Shown in pieces: positions 1-12,372 of a stretch of DNA of 64,000 bases. Source of the stretch: Astrocystis sublimbata (taxonomy: Eukaryota; Ascomycota; Sordariomycetes; Xylariales; Xylariaceae); NCBI GenBank assembly GCA_022453515.1, contig JAJNNY010000001.1, forward strand, positions 496,001 through 560,000, given 5' to 3'. Position 1 is the first letter of the stretch. Each line of letters begins with the position of its first letter. The notes beneath the pieces are model-generated. The model saw only the letters and a list, made by a program, of their open reading frames with translations, made no database searches and was not told the DNA's origin. A program made the translations under genes and the position numbers.

Positions 1-208
1 ATCTTGGGTCCAAAGTTGACTACATACTGACCTAACTTCCACTGCCAACCTGACCTGAGCCTTAGCATTCGTATTCTGCCAACCTGGACCTCCATCACTC
101 CATTTCTCCTGGTCTTCATCTACCTCTTACTCTCCGTGTCTTGTTCCATACAAGCTACCTTAAGGTAGCTGTAGCTGCCTGCCTCGCCCGCTCTCAACAC
201 CTATCGAG

Positions 209-340
209 ATGCACTTCTCCCCGCATCCCGAGCGCCGGGGCATCGTGATCAACCAACAACAACCTATGTTCCCCACGCGCGCTTCACGCGCTGCTGCTTC
301 CGCTGCTGCTGTCGCTGCTGTCACTGCTGCTGAAGCCTAG
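209..340 (+). other. Upstream ORF in the ATG2 leader (43 codons)
   Basis: An ATG at 209 opens a 43-codon frame ending in TAG at 338-340, about 175 nt before the ATG2 start. The second half is an Ala-rich run encoded by GCT/GCN repeats. If the ATG2 transcript starts upstream of 209, this uORF could lower ATG2 translation. The transcription start is not visible, so it may be outside the mRNA. No known peptide is recognised. Confidence 0.3.
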
Positions 341-514
341 GCTAGCCATTCATCCTGATCCTGACAGCCGAGACAGGCCCCCGAGCCCGTTTCCTCTACC
401 TGCCTTATCACCGGTCACGACTCAGTACTTGCCTCCTGTTTCCGTGAACTTTGCCTTTCCGTGAATCAAGTCCGGGTCTGGTCCGAGTCTGGCCCACGCC
501 GAACACCGCCCGCC

Positions 515-3500
515 ATGGCGGCCTATTTCCAGTCCTTCTGGACCTCTAGCATGCCCAAGCGTCTGCTTCGATATGTCTTGTACAAATTAGACTACTTCGA
601 CACCGATGCTCTAGATTTAGACAAAATCGACGTTGCATGGGGCCAAGCTGGTCACTTAACATGGCAAGACGTCGGCATCAAGATCGAGGTGAGTTGGCAA
701 CCCCCGCCACTGCATCGCCGTTGCCTTGAGCCAATACACAGAGCAGAGGACTGACTGAGACCCGTCCATAGAAACTGGAGAAACTCCTGAACCTGCCCCC
801 GTCCATCGAGATCCAGAAAGCGAAGGTCCTAGCACTTCGCGTAACCGTCCCTGCTGCCATCCATTCGAGCCCCATACGCGTCGAAGCTGATGGCGTCGAG
901 ATCAAACTCAGGATCGTGTCCCCAGAAGAGTTGAAGGCTACACGGAGAGGAACACACAGACAGACTGCCACCCGCACGTCCCCATCATCGCCGCACGACG
1001 ACGCCGTCCCACATGCCATCGACCTGGCCCAGTCGTTTCTGGAAACTCAGCCCCGCGGAGAGAAGGAAGAGCTCCAGGCTGCGCTCAATGCCCAAACCCA
1101 TGATTTGGCTGCATCGGCGTCGAGCAGCGAAGATGGCAGCGAAGACGACTATGGCTTTGGCACAGGGCAGTCCCTGTCACTGCCCGCCTTCCTCGCCAAC
1201 TTTCTCCAGGGTATAGTAGACCGACTTGAACTCACAATCAAAGGCGTGGCTTGCTACCTCGACGTAGAAGTTCCTCTGGAAACCAATCCATCGACAAATG
1301 AAGTAGTCACGCTTCGATTAGCCTTGGACGAGATCAATGCTGAGGGTGTTACCACAGCCAAGATAGGGGACAGCACTGCTGATCTTGGCTCAGCTGCTAT
1401 TCACAAAAATGGCAAGCGATTCGTGGAACTGAACCGGATACGGCTTGCTCTTATATCTGAGGCCGACGTCTTTTCAGCACTGTCCCGAACCTCGTCCATG
1501 CCCTCTTCTGCGGGAGCAGCATCCCCAGTCGTGACGAGTCACCGACCGTTGTCTCGAACCGCTACGTCTCAACCAATAATTCCCTTAGGCGGGCATTTGG
1601 CCGACTCTGCGGATCTAGGGTATAGCCAATATCGACCCATGATGGATAGCGAAGATGCTTTTGATATTCCATATGACCTTGGTAGCTTGGGAGACGACCC
1701 GGAAGTCGACCTAGAAGACGAGGAAACAAGGTCTACTCCATCAACTCCGCGGGCACCCACTACTCACAATTCAACGCACAGCTTGCCAAGGGCAGCACCA
1801 TCTATTCGTCCGGCGCAGTCAGCAGTGATAGCTAGTCAAGATCTATGGACTGAGCCACCTGGACCGTCTTCATCTGAACATGTGCTTGACCGGTTGGGCC
1901 GCTGGGGTGCAATGTCTACGGGGCCCGTAAGCGATGATGTAGATCCTACCACCTCGTCTAGTCAGAGCGCTGGATCACCGACATCAACTACACGAAATCT
2001 GGCACAGTCACGCTTGTTCAGTCACGAGGAGGCAGAGAGTATGTATATGAGTGCATTTTCACATGCAACGTCATCTCAGATCGACCAGACTATGCCCGGT
2101 GCATGGGAGGACCAGCCCTCCAGTGTTGAGAGTTCACCCAGACCAAGACACACGCGCTCTCCGGTTTCACCGTCTACTATGACTACTGCACCATTGGGGA
2201 AGCAGCCTCATACTGCCGGACAAGAAGCCGCTGTGCTAGAATCGGAAGCGGACGTGGACAACCTTCGTGACGCCGTGCATACGCTGGATGACTCGCCTCA
2301 TGGGACGCATAGCCGCTCACCCCAGTTTCGAGACCCTTCGGCCGTCCATGACCTGCCGGAGGAGGCAACCACTCCCAAAGGACCAACCCGGATTGTTAAG
2401 GAACTCATCTCATCAGATTTGTTACATCTGTGGTATCCCTCTATCACAAAGCCACCGTCTGATCGTCCCTCGACGCTAGATTCGGGTGGTCCGGGAGCCC
2501 GAGCACATCGATCTATGGGGTACTCTGCTGCTGGCCAAATGCCAGGTGCCTTCTCGATTCATCAAAATACAACCCAGTCTGTTGCTTCAATGGCGGATCT
2601 CGAAGCATCAGGCTTCGAAGTTGATGACCCCCCTCAAGCGGTCGATGGGTCCATAGAAGTCGCGCTGTCTCCTTTAGAGGTCAAATTCGATCTTCCCACG
2701 GCGTTCTTTCTCATTAACCTTGTATCGCGACTATCAGGCGTGCTAAAGGAATCTGGTGGTCAAGCGAAAACAGATAAAGAGCCTTCTTCTCTTCCTGACA
2801 TCAAAGTCATTTTCGAGAAGATATCCATCCATTTCCTTGAAGTTCTATCTGGCGTTGCGGATACCCCTGAGCGGATCTTTGGCACACGCCCGCCTACTTT
2901 TGATGCTGATACACTTCTCACGACCACATTCGAGAATTCTGAAATTCATCTTTCACAGTCACAACCTTCGACTACTACGACTTCAGTAAACATTGGAAAA
3001 TTCAAGTTCGGGTATGCCAATGATGATATTGTTTCATTCGATCAACGCATTCAGATGCGATCCTCTATTAGAGACGCTTTCCCCTCGGCAGGTTCAGATA
3101 TCTCTCTTACAATTCATCAATCACCTGATTCGACGAAATGCGAGGTAAAGACACTTCCTCTCCACATCAAGTTAGATCTCCCAAGGCTAGATGAAACATT
3201 TACCTGGTTTGGAGGCTTGAGTGGGTTCCTTAATCTCAATTCTTCGATGACTGCAAGCAGTCTGCCAGTATTGCGAAGCCCGCCAAAATCGTCACGAAAA
3301 ACTCGAGGGGTTCGATTTGACGCCCCTATACGCCCTGATGATACCTCCGCAAGCTCCGACAACAAAATCAATATGCGGATAGGCGGAGCTCGCTTGGATC
3401 TTATTGGGAAAGATTGCAGCATTTCGCTTGACAGCAGTGCACTGAAGCTAGTGAACCGAGAAGAGGGCCTTGGGATTGGAATATCTAAAATTCAAATCAC

Positions 3501-6500
3501 GGGTCCCTACGCCGGGCAGTCGTCGGGTGATCCACCGGTGCATGCTGTTATAACAAACACACGAGTCGAGTTTCTGAACACGCCCAAAGATAAGGACCTG
3601 GAGCGTCTTCTCGAACTTATCATCCCTTCCAAACACAAATTTGATGAGAGTGATGACGAGATAATGGTGGATACGCTCCTTCGCCAGCGCAGGAAAGGCT
3701 CCGTTTTGCGCGTCAATGTTGATGACATCGAAATCCAGGTTGATCAAGTGCAGCAACTTCAGATACTGTCTACCTTGGGCGAGGATTTTGCTCGCCTTTC
3801 TACGGTAACAAAATATTTGCCCGAGGATGACCGTCCTGGCCTTCTCACTCTGGTATTTGTTCGTAATATGGATGTCAATTTCACCGCGAATGAAAAGATC
3901 GGTGTTATGCGGGCGTCCTTGAAAAGTCTCGAGGTGGGTCACATCACGATGCCGTCGCTCGTGGCTGTCGGATTGGGCGCCGTATCTCTTGATCGTAACC
4001 ATACCGAACAGCTGCTCTCTTCTGTACCACCTACCAATATAGGAGATTACGGTCCGGTTGTTACCATGAGGATGATCGGCGACGACATCGAACCTAGCAT
4101 CAAACTCAGAACACGATACCTGAATTTGGAATATCGGGTTACAACTATCATGGACCTGTTAGATCTAGGAGAGGATGCTACACCACAAGATTTTGAGGCG
4201 TCTCTGGCGGCATCAGTTGCAAATTTGGGAGAGCATGCCCACGTTGCGATTGCTGGAAAGCCTACAACTAGCACTCTGAATGAGCAGAGTAAAGGAAAGC
4301 CTTTCAAGATTGACGTCATTCTTCACGATTGTCTCATTGGCCTCAATCCACTCGGACTTCCTTCGAAAATGGTTATTGTACTCACAAATACCCGATTTGA
4401 GGTTGCGCTCGCGGCAGATGATGCAAACGTGATAGGGAACCTCAACAAAGCGTCTATACTTCTTGTTGATGATATCTCTTTGAAAGACTCCACACGCCCG
4501 GCGACAACTTCACGGCGGCTACCTTCGAACACGGCAACCCCGCAGGTAGTTGATCTTTGCCAACAAGGTTTTGTCGATATCTGTTATATATCCTCTGCAA
4601 AGCTCGCAGTTCAAATCGGTGCAAACCAGGAAGATGGTACTAAGTGGGTTGACGTGGAAGTGCGAGATGATCTCCTCGTACTAGAAACTTGTGCCGACTC
4701 AACCCAGACTCTGATTGCCCTTGCCAATGCGCTCGCGCCCCCAACACCGCCAAAGAAGGAAATCAAATACAGAACCAATGTTGTTCCGATGCAGGATATG
4801 CTTGCGTCTATCTCGGCAGATGCTTTCGGCAGAGCAGAAGGAGACTACAACTTTGACGATGACTTTCTTGCTCATGAACTAGGTGATGATTTCGATCTTG
4901 AGGGCTCCGATTATTCTAGCCCTCTTGATGTCGATTCTAGGTTCTACGGTGGTTCGACCAGTCACTCACAGCTACTAGATACCACAGACCCCTTGTCACC
5001 GTCGAAAACTACGGCGCAGGATACTACTGACGGCGTATTATTGACAAACTTCAGTAGCCAGCCAGAAGACCGAGATGAGGAGGACGACCTTGTCATCCAT
5101 GAAAATTACTTCAGCAATGGATCGGTCATTGAAGGAACCGCACATCGATGGAATTCCAATAAGAACGCCTATGATCAAGCCAACGATGTCAAGGTTGTGA
5201 AAAGTCCTCTTTCTGTCCGCGTTCGCGACGTTCATTTCATCTGGAATCTCTTTGATGGGTACGACTGGAATCACACACGTGATGTCATATCAAAGGCCGT
5301 CTATGATATCGAAACGACGGCTACAGAACGGCAAACTAGACAAGACCGCGCTCGCGCTGGAACTGACATGGAGATTATCGATGAGGAGACGGTCATCGGC
5401 GACTTTCTCTTCAACTCAATTTACATCGGCATCCCCGCAAACCGAGACCCTCGTGAACTAGCGCAGGCTATCAATCAAGAGCTCAATGACAACGCCACCG
5501 AGACTGAATCGATTGCAACCACGACAATGACGGCGACCCCAAGTCGACAAGGCGGTGCATATCGTACAAAAAAGAAGCTAAGGCTACATCGCAGTAAAAG
5601 ACACAAGATCACATTCGAATTGAGAGGCATCAACGTTGATCTGGTCAGTTTCCCGCCAGCATCGGGCGAGACACAAAGCTCGATCGACGTGCGTGTTAAG
5701 GATCTAGTGGTATTCGACCACGTTCCAACCTCTACGTGGAAGAAATTCGCTACGTATGACCAGGATGCGGGTGAGCGAGAAATGAATGCAAGCATGGTAC
5801 ACCTTGAGATCCTCAACGTCAAACCTCATCCAGATCTAGCCGCGGCCGAAATCGTGCTTAAAGCTACTGTACTTCCTCTCCGATTGCATGTTGACCAAGA
5901 TGCTCTCGACTTCATCACCCGCTTTTTCGAGTTCAAGGATGAATCGAAACCGATCCATGCTTCACCAAGTGATGTCCCTTTCATACAAAGGGCAGAAATC
6001 ATGTCAATTCCTGTTACTCTTGACTTCAAGCCAAAACGGGTTGATTATGCGGGTCTTCGATCAGGTCATACCACTGAATTCATGAATTTTGTGGTACTAG
6101 ATCAGTCTCGGATGGTCTTGCGTCGTACTATCGTATACGGTGCCTCCGGATTTGACCGGCTAGGCCAAACACTCAATGACACGTGGATGCCCGATGTCAA
6201 GCGAAATCAGCTTCCTGGAGTTCTTGCTGGTCTTGCCCCTGTTCGCTCACTCGTCAATGTCGGCAGCGGCTTCAAGGATCTCATAGAAATCCCCATCAAG
6301 GAATATAAGAAAGACGGGAGGATCGTTCGTAGCCTAGGAAAAGGTGCTACTGCATTCGCCAAAACAACAGGCACAGAACTTGTCAAATTGGGTGCAAAAT
6401 TAGCTGTTGGCACACAGTATGCCCTCCAGGGCGCAGAAGGCATTCTGACAAAACAACCCGACGTTGACGAATCTGCTGACTGGGACGATGGCGATGCGGA

Positions 6501-6872
6501 ACCGGAAGAGCCTGAACAGATAAGTCTATACGCTCACCAACCGACAGGTGTTGTACAAGGCCTCAGGGGTGCGTATTCGAGTTTGGCTCGCGACCTGAAT
6601 ATGGCGAGGGATGCCATCATTGCCGTGCCGGGTGAAGTAATGGAGAGCGGGAATGCCCAGGGAGCCGCCAAGGCTGTATTGAAACGCGCGCCTACCATCA
6701 TCTTCCGCCCACTCATTGGTTCCAGCAAGGCTATCGGACAGACATTGATGGGCGCCACCAACTCTCTAGACCCTCAGAACAGGAGGCGAGTAGAAGAGGT
6801 ATGTTCCCAAATCCTTCACATCTTGACTTATCAAATGACTAACACTATTTGTAGAAATACAAGAGACACTGA
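515..6872 (+). CDS. ATG2: Autophagy-related protein 2 (ATG2), lipid-transfer protein
   Basis: Bridge-like lipid-transfer protein that feeds ER lipids to the growing phagophore and works with ATG18 and ATG9. Exons: 515-688, 772-6798, 6855-6872; predicted length 2072 aa, in the usual range for the family. The N terminus (MAAYFQSFW start, LTWQDVG near residue 50) is the chorein-type lipid-entry domain. Long acidic Ser/Thr-rich linkers occupy roughly residues 110-560. The conserved C-terminal block (RIVRSLGKG, then a run rich in small residues, to PQNRRRVEEKYKRH) is the ATG2 C-terminal domain. Intron 1 (689-771) splits the chorein domain. Intron 2 (6799-6854) leaves a last coding exon of only 18 nt. 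Without that splice the frame reads into unrelated sequence to 7011. Family assignment is firm; the exact start is well supported by the conserved N terminus. Confidence 0.96.
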
Positions 6873-7427
6873 ACATCTCCACGTGAGACATAGACATACA
6901 TGTCACGGACTCGTGGGTTATGGGCCTAATTTTCATTTGATTGCAAAGGAGTTCCTGGGGCATAATACGGCGCCATTTTTGTATCGGTGTTTTTTTTGCT
7001 TTCTGTTTTGATGCTGGGGGCACGATGCATGACACCCTATTCATCATAATGCATGATAGACGGCGCAACAGCGGGCATATTACTTTTACTTTGTCATGAA
7101 CGGAAGAGACAGAATGAACACAGGGCAACCTTCCATCTCAACTACCTACATACATACACATACCTACCTTCACATCCATACAGAAACTATGTCCTTGAAC
7201 CTGTAAATAGCAGAACCATGAAGCGACCGGATCTAAAGGCGGAACCGTGACAATCTCCAAATGAGATAAAATGGCCATCATCTCGGTTTCCGATCGTGAT
7301 ACTCCGTCAACTACTCGTCTCACTCCACAGATTACAAAACAAACAGCTTCACCCGTTCTGCTCATACCTTATCGCACCACATCACTTTGACTAAAGTATA
7401 TAGGTAGGTGTACAAATCATTATACGT
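6873..7427. other. Intergenic: convergent 3' ends
   Basis: Lies between the ATG2 stop and the stop of the small membrane protein on the other strand, so it should hold both 3' UTRs. It contains a T-rich run near 6990 and CTACCTACAT-type repeats near 7140. No gene-like frame was found. Confidence 0.5.
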
Positions 7428-7595
7428 CTATATCTCCAACCGTCCTTCTCTCGCAGACTGCCGGCGTACGCGACAGTAGTTGCACAATACGAGCGGCAGG
7501 GCGATGACGAGCAGGGCGGCGGAAATGCCGAAGAAGACGCCCGCCATGACCTCCATCGAGGTCGTCGAGTCCCAGTGCTCTGAATCGCTGGCCAT
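7428..7595 (-). CDS. Small single-pass membrane protein, 55 aa, unknown function
   Basis: A single-exon frame of 56 codons including TAG, too short for most gene callers. It starts MASDSEHWDSTTS, continues with one strongly hydrophobic helix (about residues 17-38: VMAGVFFGISAAL then LVIALPLVL), then a basic tail with CNYCRVRRQ. The acidic N terminus and basic C terminus fit a type III, N-out single-pass membrane topology. Codons are GC-rich like the neighbouring housekeeping genes, and the charge pattern is unlikely by chance. I do not recognise a named family. The stop lies 555 nt from the ATG2 stop, in convergent orientation. Confidence 0.6.
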   Translation of the reverse strand: MASDSEHWDSTTSMEVMAGVFFGISAALLVIALPLVLCNYCRVRRQSAREGRLEI

Positions 7596-8632
7596 AGTCT
7601 TCCTAGGTAGCGATGGAGCTGAGTTTGGGGTCGAGGTCGGGATAGCGTGGGAGTGAGTGTGTTGATGTTATCGTATTTAGTTGTATGGTGATGGTTGATG
7701 GTTGGATTTGTTTTCTAGAAAGTTTGGTTTTTATGGCATTTTTTGTTATTGGGAATTATCCCTTCTCCTCCGTGTTTTTTGTTCGTTAGGTCTTCGTAAT
7801 TGCGATTGAAAATCAAGTTTGAGATAGGTAGGTAGGTACTCTGGCCGCAGCGGGGTATTTGTCGATCTTTTGCGTATATGGGAGCGGAAGATTGAGGGAG
7901 GGTTGGAGATGGTGTTTTGTTTTTCTGAGGGAGAGAGAGAGATGGATAGATAGAGAGGAGAATCTATCTATCTACCTCGGTAATGAGATCTCTGCGTGCC
8001 TGCCTTGATAGTGAAATGGGCTATCCATGCCCAGGTTAGATTTTGTCCTATAGGTAGGTAAGGTAGGTAGTTAGGTATGAGACGTCAACAGAGCTATAAC
8101 TCTTGAAGAGGCTGGTAAGGGTTAGGATTGGGAAATGGACATGTGAGCAAGCGAGGGAGTGGGTGAGTGAGTGAGTTTGAGTGATTAGATGCGTGACGTG
8201 ACCTCAGGCCCAAATACAACATACCTCACCTAGCAAACCAGATGAACAGTTTCGCTCACTTCAACCTCTGTGTTGTATGAATATTCTAGCGCCGTCCTGT
8301 CCTAGGTAGCGGTCTAGATATATTCGTTGTGGCGAGGAGGACTGAAACCATCGATGGTGTATCTGCTTGTCTGTCTGTCCGTCGATTTGCTGTATTTGTT
8401 CCTGGCTAAAAGGCGCTACCAGAACAGACCTTGCGAGTTGATCTCGTGGGGAATAATATCACGATCAATATACGGTCCTGTTGATCAACCATGGAATGAA
8501 GAGTCGGAAGTTGGTGTTACTCAGCGAAGCATAACGGACAACACAACAACACAGATGCGCGTGGGGGGCGTGGCAAAAGACTCCGCTTGTCTGGGCTGGG
8601 GATAGATATCGTACATGGGTATGGGTATGAAG

Positions 8633-8666
<34 letters not shown>

Positions 8667-9008
8667 ATGTGCATGTGTGTGACCTCATATGAGTAATCTC
8701 CATGGTGATCAGTAATGACTCGTACCAGGGGTGTCGCGTTGGTCATACAAACAACGCGATATATGCGGCTTGAAAAGAGCTTGAATTTACATTATTGGCC
8801 TGAAAGTTGTGTTTGTGAGAAGGTGCTCGTTCGGGTCGTGAAGAGAAAACAATAGACAATTAGTTACGCCGTACCCGGGAAGAATTACCAAGTTTCTGGG
8901 ACTACTCCTAAGCAGAAGTAATACGAGTCCATGGATGGACAATTTCATTAGCTGTTATGGCTGTATGGAAAGTAGGATTGCGATTTACAAGAGACCGAAG
9001 CAGCCGCC
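7596..9008. other. Intergenic, 1.4 kb, simple repeats
   Basis: No convincing gene. The part next to 7595 should be the promoter and leader of the 55-aa protein. It holds a purine tract and GATAGATAG/CTATCTATC inverted repeat near 7930-7976, several TAGGTAGGTA clusters (7825-7840, 8050-8075), and a TG dinucleotide array listed separately. Frames on both strands through the array are repeat artefacts. Confidence 0.5.
8634..8665 (+). repeat. TG dinucleotide microsatellite
   Basis: Sixteen uninterrupted TG units, followed by an imperfect GCATGTGCATGTGTGTG tail to about 8681. Probably length-polymorphic between isolates. Confidence 0.95.
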
Positions 9009-10514
9009 CTACGACACAGCATCCCTACTGATGAGTTTCCTCCTGACGAGCCTCACCCACCTTCTGCGTCTCCAATCGCCCCTCCTGCCATCCCCGTCCT
9101 CGCCCTCTTCCCAGCTCGGCTTCGGACGCTTCGGCGTTGCGTCTGTGCCTCTCGCCTTGTTGCTATCGAGCGTCGAGCTTTCGGCGACGCCGATCTTCTC
9201 GGCCTGCTCGTCGTAGATGTCGTAGACCCACCTCTCGCCCTCGGTCTCGACCTCAACGCCGGTGATGATGCGCTCCTCAACCCACTCGCGGCTCCACAGG
9301 TCGAGCGCCCACTTCTTCTCGCTCCATTCCCAGCCCTGCGGCGGCTGGACGTCCTCGAAGAAGCGGGTGCCGACCGGCCTCTCGCCGGCGATGCGCGCGG
9401 GGGTGAGGGGGTCGTAGGGCGATGCCGAGAAGAGCCAGGGCTCCCACTCGCCGCCCCCCGAGAGGCGCTGGAGCTCGAAGATCTCGACCTCGCCGGTCTC
9501 GGGGGCGCTGTCGAGGATGATGTCGCGCTCGGCCCAGGTCTCGGCCCAGGACATGGCCTTCTCCTCCTGGGGGTGCAGGTGGTTCTTGTGCGCGTCCTCG
9601 AGCTGGTGCTGGACCCAGGGGTGGCCGACGCAGGTGATGGCCCAGCCGGCGGCCAGGAAGATGAGGCGCCAGGGCATGATGTTGGCGGCGATGCTCATGA
9701 ACAGGCAGGTGGCGCAGAGGACGACGAAGAGGGCGCTGGACTGGGCCTCGTTGCTGAAGTTGGTGCGCGGCACGACGAGGCGGACGATGGCGTCGTGCAT
9801 CTGGCTGAAGTCCTCCATGCAGTTCTGCAGGTCGCGCATGTTGCGGAAGAAGTCGCGCGACAGCTCCTTGACGGGCTTGACGGTGACAGCGGGCGCGAGG
9901 GGCGGGCCGTGGGCGGCATATCCGGCCCAGGCCTGCGGATAGGCGGCGCTGGCGGCGCTGAACTCGGCGGCCGGGTGGCGCGCGACGAAGCTGGGCACGA
10001 GCACGGCGACGAGTAGCACGACGAGCGGCAGCAGCGGCAGCAGCGAGGGGTCGAGACACACGAAGGTGTAGACGGCGAGGAACGACATGGTGTGCGTGGG
10101 CCGGCGCCAGGCGAGCAGACGCAGCACGCGGGCCTGGAAGACGAAGACGACGCCGATGCGCGAGTTGAAGCGGCGGAAGTTGTTGGACATGGTCGGCAGC
10201 GTGAAGTTGGGCTTCGCCGTCCGCCCCGCGTATCCGCCGCCATCGTCGTTTGGGAACTCGCCATCATCCAGCGGCACCACCGACGCCAGCAGCTTCTCTA
10301 CGAGGCGATCTTGTATGCGCGCCTTTTCTTTGAAGGCCGAGAAGCGACCGCGTATGCCGCTGCTTCGCGACGGCGTGTCGGTGTCGGAGTTGTAGGCATC
10401 GTGGCTCGAGGGCTCGGGTGTCTGAGACCGGGGTGATGGGTCGTTGAGTATGATAGTTGGAATGGGGTCGTCGCGATTGACGAAAGAGGATCTGCGGTCA
10501 TCCATCGTGGACAT
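9009..10514 (-). CDS. Pex24/Pex28-32 family integral peroxisomal membrane peroxin
   Basis: Predicted 501-aa membrane protein of the Pex24p-domain family, which controls peroxisome number, size and ER contact. Single exon. The start is ATG at 10514 (MSTMDDRRSSF); a second ATG at 10505 is equally possible, while the upstream in-frame codon at 10535 is GTG. An acidic N terminus leads to the conserved stretch near residues 115-140 (FTLPTMSNNFRRFNSRIGVV). Two hydrophobic segments follow at about 155-190, and another pair in the middle (ALFVVLCATCLFMSIAANI). A dysferlin-like C-terminal region carries the paired motifs WEWSEKKWALDLWSREW and ERWVYDIYDE. The gene is very GC-rich, which creates long open shadow frames on both strands. 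Which numbered Pex paralogue it is cannot be told from sequence alone. Confidence 0.88.
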   Translation of the reverse strand: MSTMDDRRSSFVNRDDPIPTIILNDPSPRSQTPEPSSHDAYNSDTDTPSRSSGIRGRFSAFKEKARIQDRLVEKLLASVVPLDDGEFPNDDGGGYAGRTAKPNFTLPTMSNNFRRFNSRIGVVFVFQARVLRLLAWRRPTHTMSFLAVYTFVCLDPSLLPLLPLVVLLVAVLVPSFVARHPAAEFSAASAAYPQAWAGYAAHGPPLAPAVTVKPVKELSRDFFRNMRDLQNCMEDFSQMHDAIVRLVVPRTNFSNEAQSSALFVVLCATCLFMSIAANIMPWRLIFLAAGWAITCVGHPWVQHQLEDAHKNHLHPQEEKAMSWAETWAERDIILDSAPETGEVEIFELQRLSGGGEWEPWLFSASPYDPLTPARIAGERPVGTRFFEDVQPPQGWEWSEKKWALDLWSREWVEERIITGVEVETEGERWVYDIYDEQAEKIGVAESSTLDSNKARGTDATPKRPKPSWEEGEDGDGRRGDWRRRRWVRLVRRKLISRDAVS

Positions 10515-11192
10515 GTCTTGATGCGTTGGATGCACTTCACATCACGAGATGTGTCTAGGTAGTACTTTCGCGATGGCTCAAGGCTGCTATCGTACAATGA
10601 GTGTACAATGACGTAGGTAGGTCAATACGTATGCATCGGCTGAGGATAAATAAAGGTGTTCCAATCATCACATCCTAAGATCTATGATCATGATGGCGAC
10701 GACGCCCCTCAGAGTTGGAAAGTAGAATAGTCCAGGGTGGATGGTGATGGTATCGTACTTATCATGTCATGGTTGGTTCTGGAGTTGGGAAGGAGGGACA
10801 AGATGATCGATCACATGCAAAGCTGCCTGTTACAAGTTGGGGGATACATGGCGGTGGGTCTCGAGTCGGCAGGTGGGTGCGCTAAGTTAGAGGTGTCTTA
10901 CAGTGGCACGCGGGCTGGACGCGGGGTTCCTGTAGCTCTTGCCTTGGCGGGGCTTGGTGGGGCACCGTGTTATCCATTTCTGTACAGCACCTGGCCTGGA
11001 GCTGCAGCTTTTTTTTAGATGCTGCAAAGGAACATTCAAGCTCTACCACTGGTAAATATACTCCATCACAACAACCACGACGAGAACACTATTGACGACT
11101 CCCCACCGCCCACCGCCCACGCCTCGAACCACCGAACTCATCAGAAATTCGAGACCCTGGCCTTACCCAACACAACACACACAGATCCGAAC
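10515..11192. promoter_or_regulatory. Divergent promoter between the peroxin gene and RRP4
   Basis: 678 nt separating two divergently transcribed genes, so both promoters must lie here. Visible elements are a TAGGTAGGTCA repeat near 10615 and a pyrimidine/CCACCGCC-rich leader near 11100 in front of RRP4. No further gene is supported; the 93-codon frame at 10737 has no protein character. Confidence 0.5.
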
Positions 11193-12372
11193 ATGCCAAT
11201 TACAATATTACAGCCCGCACCGCCGCCGGGCTACAACCCAATCGATACCCGCTATGGCGACAACTCAGATTCCGACTCGGACGGCGGCGTCGACGTTGAG
11301 GGCGATGTGTCCATGGGGAGAGCTACAAAGCGCATACGCCGGTCTGAGGACGACGCCATAGTCACCCCGGGCGAGATAATAACAGAAGATCCCCAGTGGA
11401 TGCGGTATGTGACACCGTCGACCATGTTGCGACTCGGGGCCTTGGTCCTCTCTCATCTCATCTCCAGTTGAGAGGTCTATATCAGACTAGGCTAACGCTT
11501 CGATGCCTCCCTCCAGCGGCCACGGCACCTACACCACCATCGAACCACCCGCCATCGTGTCCTCCGTAGCCGGCACCCTGGCCAAGACGAACAGGCTCCT
11601 CTCCGTGCGCCCCCTGCGCGCGCGCTACACGCCCGAGATCGGCGACCTCGTCGTCGGTCGCATCGTCGAGGTACAGTCGCGGCGGTGGCGCGTCGACGTC
11701 GGCGCCGCCCTGCTCGCCCAGCTGCCCCTGTCCGCCATCAACCTCCCCGGCGGCATCCAGCGGCGGCGCACCGAGACCGACGAGCTGCAGATCCGCACCT
11801 TCTTCTCCGAAGGCGAGCTGCTCGTCGCCGAAGTCCAGCAGCTCTACGGCGACGGCGGCGCCGTCCTGCACACCCGCTCCCTCAAGTACGGCAAGCTGCG
11901 CAACGGCCTCTTCATGAGCGTTACCGGCACCGGCGGCGGCGGCGGTGTCGTGCGCGCGCGCCGCCAGGCTTTTGCCATGGACATCGGTGGAGGCGCCGCC
12001 GCCGACGCTGAGAAGATCGATGTCATCCTGGGCGTCAACGGCTTCATCTGGATTAGCAAGCACATCGAGGGCGAGGGCCCCGCGGCCGAGACGGCGACAA
12101 CGGCGATCACGAGAGTCGAGGAGAGCATTGGGTTGAATGTGTATTCGAGCCAAAACGATGAGATCCCGACGGCTACGATGCGCGAGATTGCGCGTGTGCG
12201 CGGTGTTATCGAGGCTCTGGTCGAGCATGGACTGCGCGTCGACGAGGAGATGGTGGTAAGGGGGTATCAAGAGGCCGTCGAGCTGGCGAGGGGTGACGGC
12301 GATGGCGACGAGACTCTATATTTGGGCGGCGCCCGCGGTCGCAGGCTAGCAGACGCCCTCGTTGGTCGGTAG
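11193..12372 (+). CDS. RRP4: Exosome complex subunit Rrp4
   Basis: RNA-binding cap subunit of the nuclear and cytoplasmic RNA exosome, needed for rRNA 3' processing and RNA decay. Exons 11193-11404 and 11517-12372 give 355 aa. The intron splits codon 71 inside the conserved N-terminal motif, rebuilding EDPQWMRGHGTY. An S1 domain follows at about residues 108-180 ([20 protein letters not shown]). The KH-type domain contains [10 protein letters not shown] and [14 protein letters not shown] (about residues 195-255). The family-specific order (N-terminal domain, S1, KH) is complete. A low-complexity acidic stretch near residue 30 precedes the core. The 262-codon frame on the opposite strand is a GC-driven shadow. 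Confidence 0.95.

Noticed and set aside
8465..8746. His/Thr-repeat ORFs across the TG array
   Set aside because: Direct translation of a dinucleotide repeat.
9277..10059. 260-codon Arg/Ala-rich frame inside the peroxin gene
   Set aside because: Alternate frame of a very GC-rich gene; low-complexity Arg/Ala/Pro product.
11482..12270. 262-codon open frame opposite RRP4
   Set aside because: It lies wholly inside a GC-rich conserved gene and has the Asp/Gly/Ala composition of an antisense shadow.
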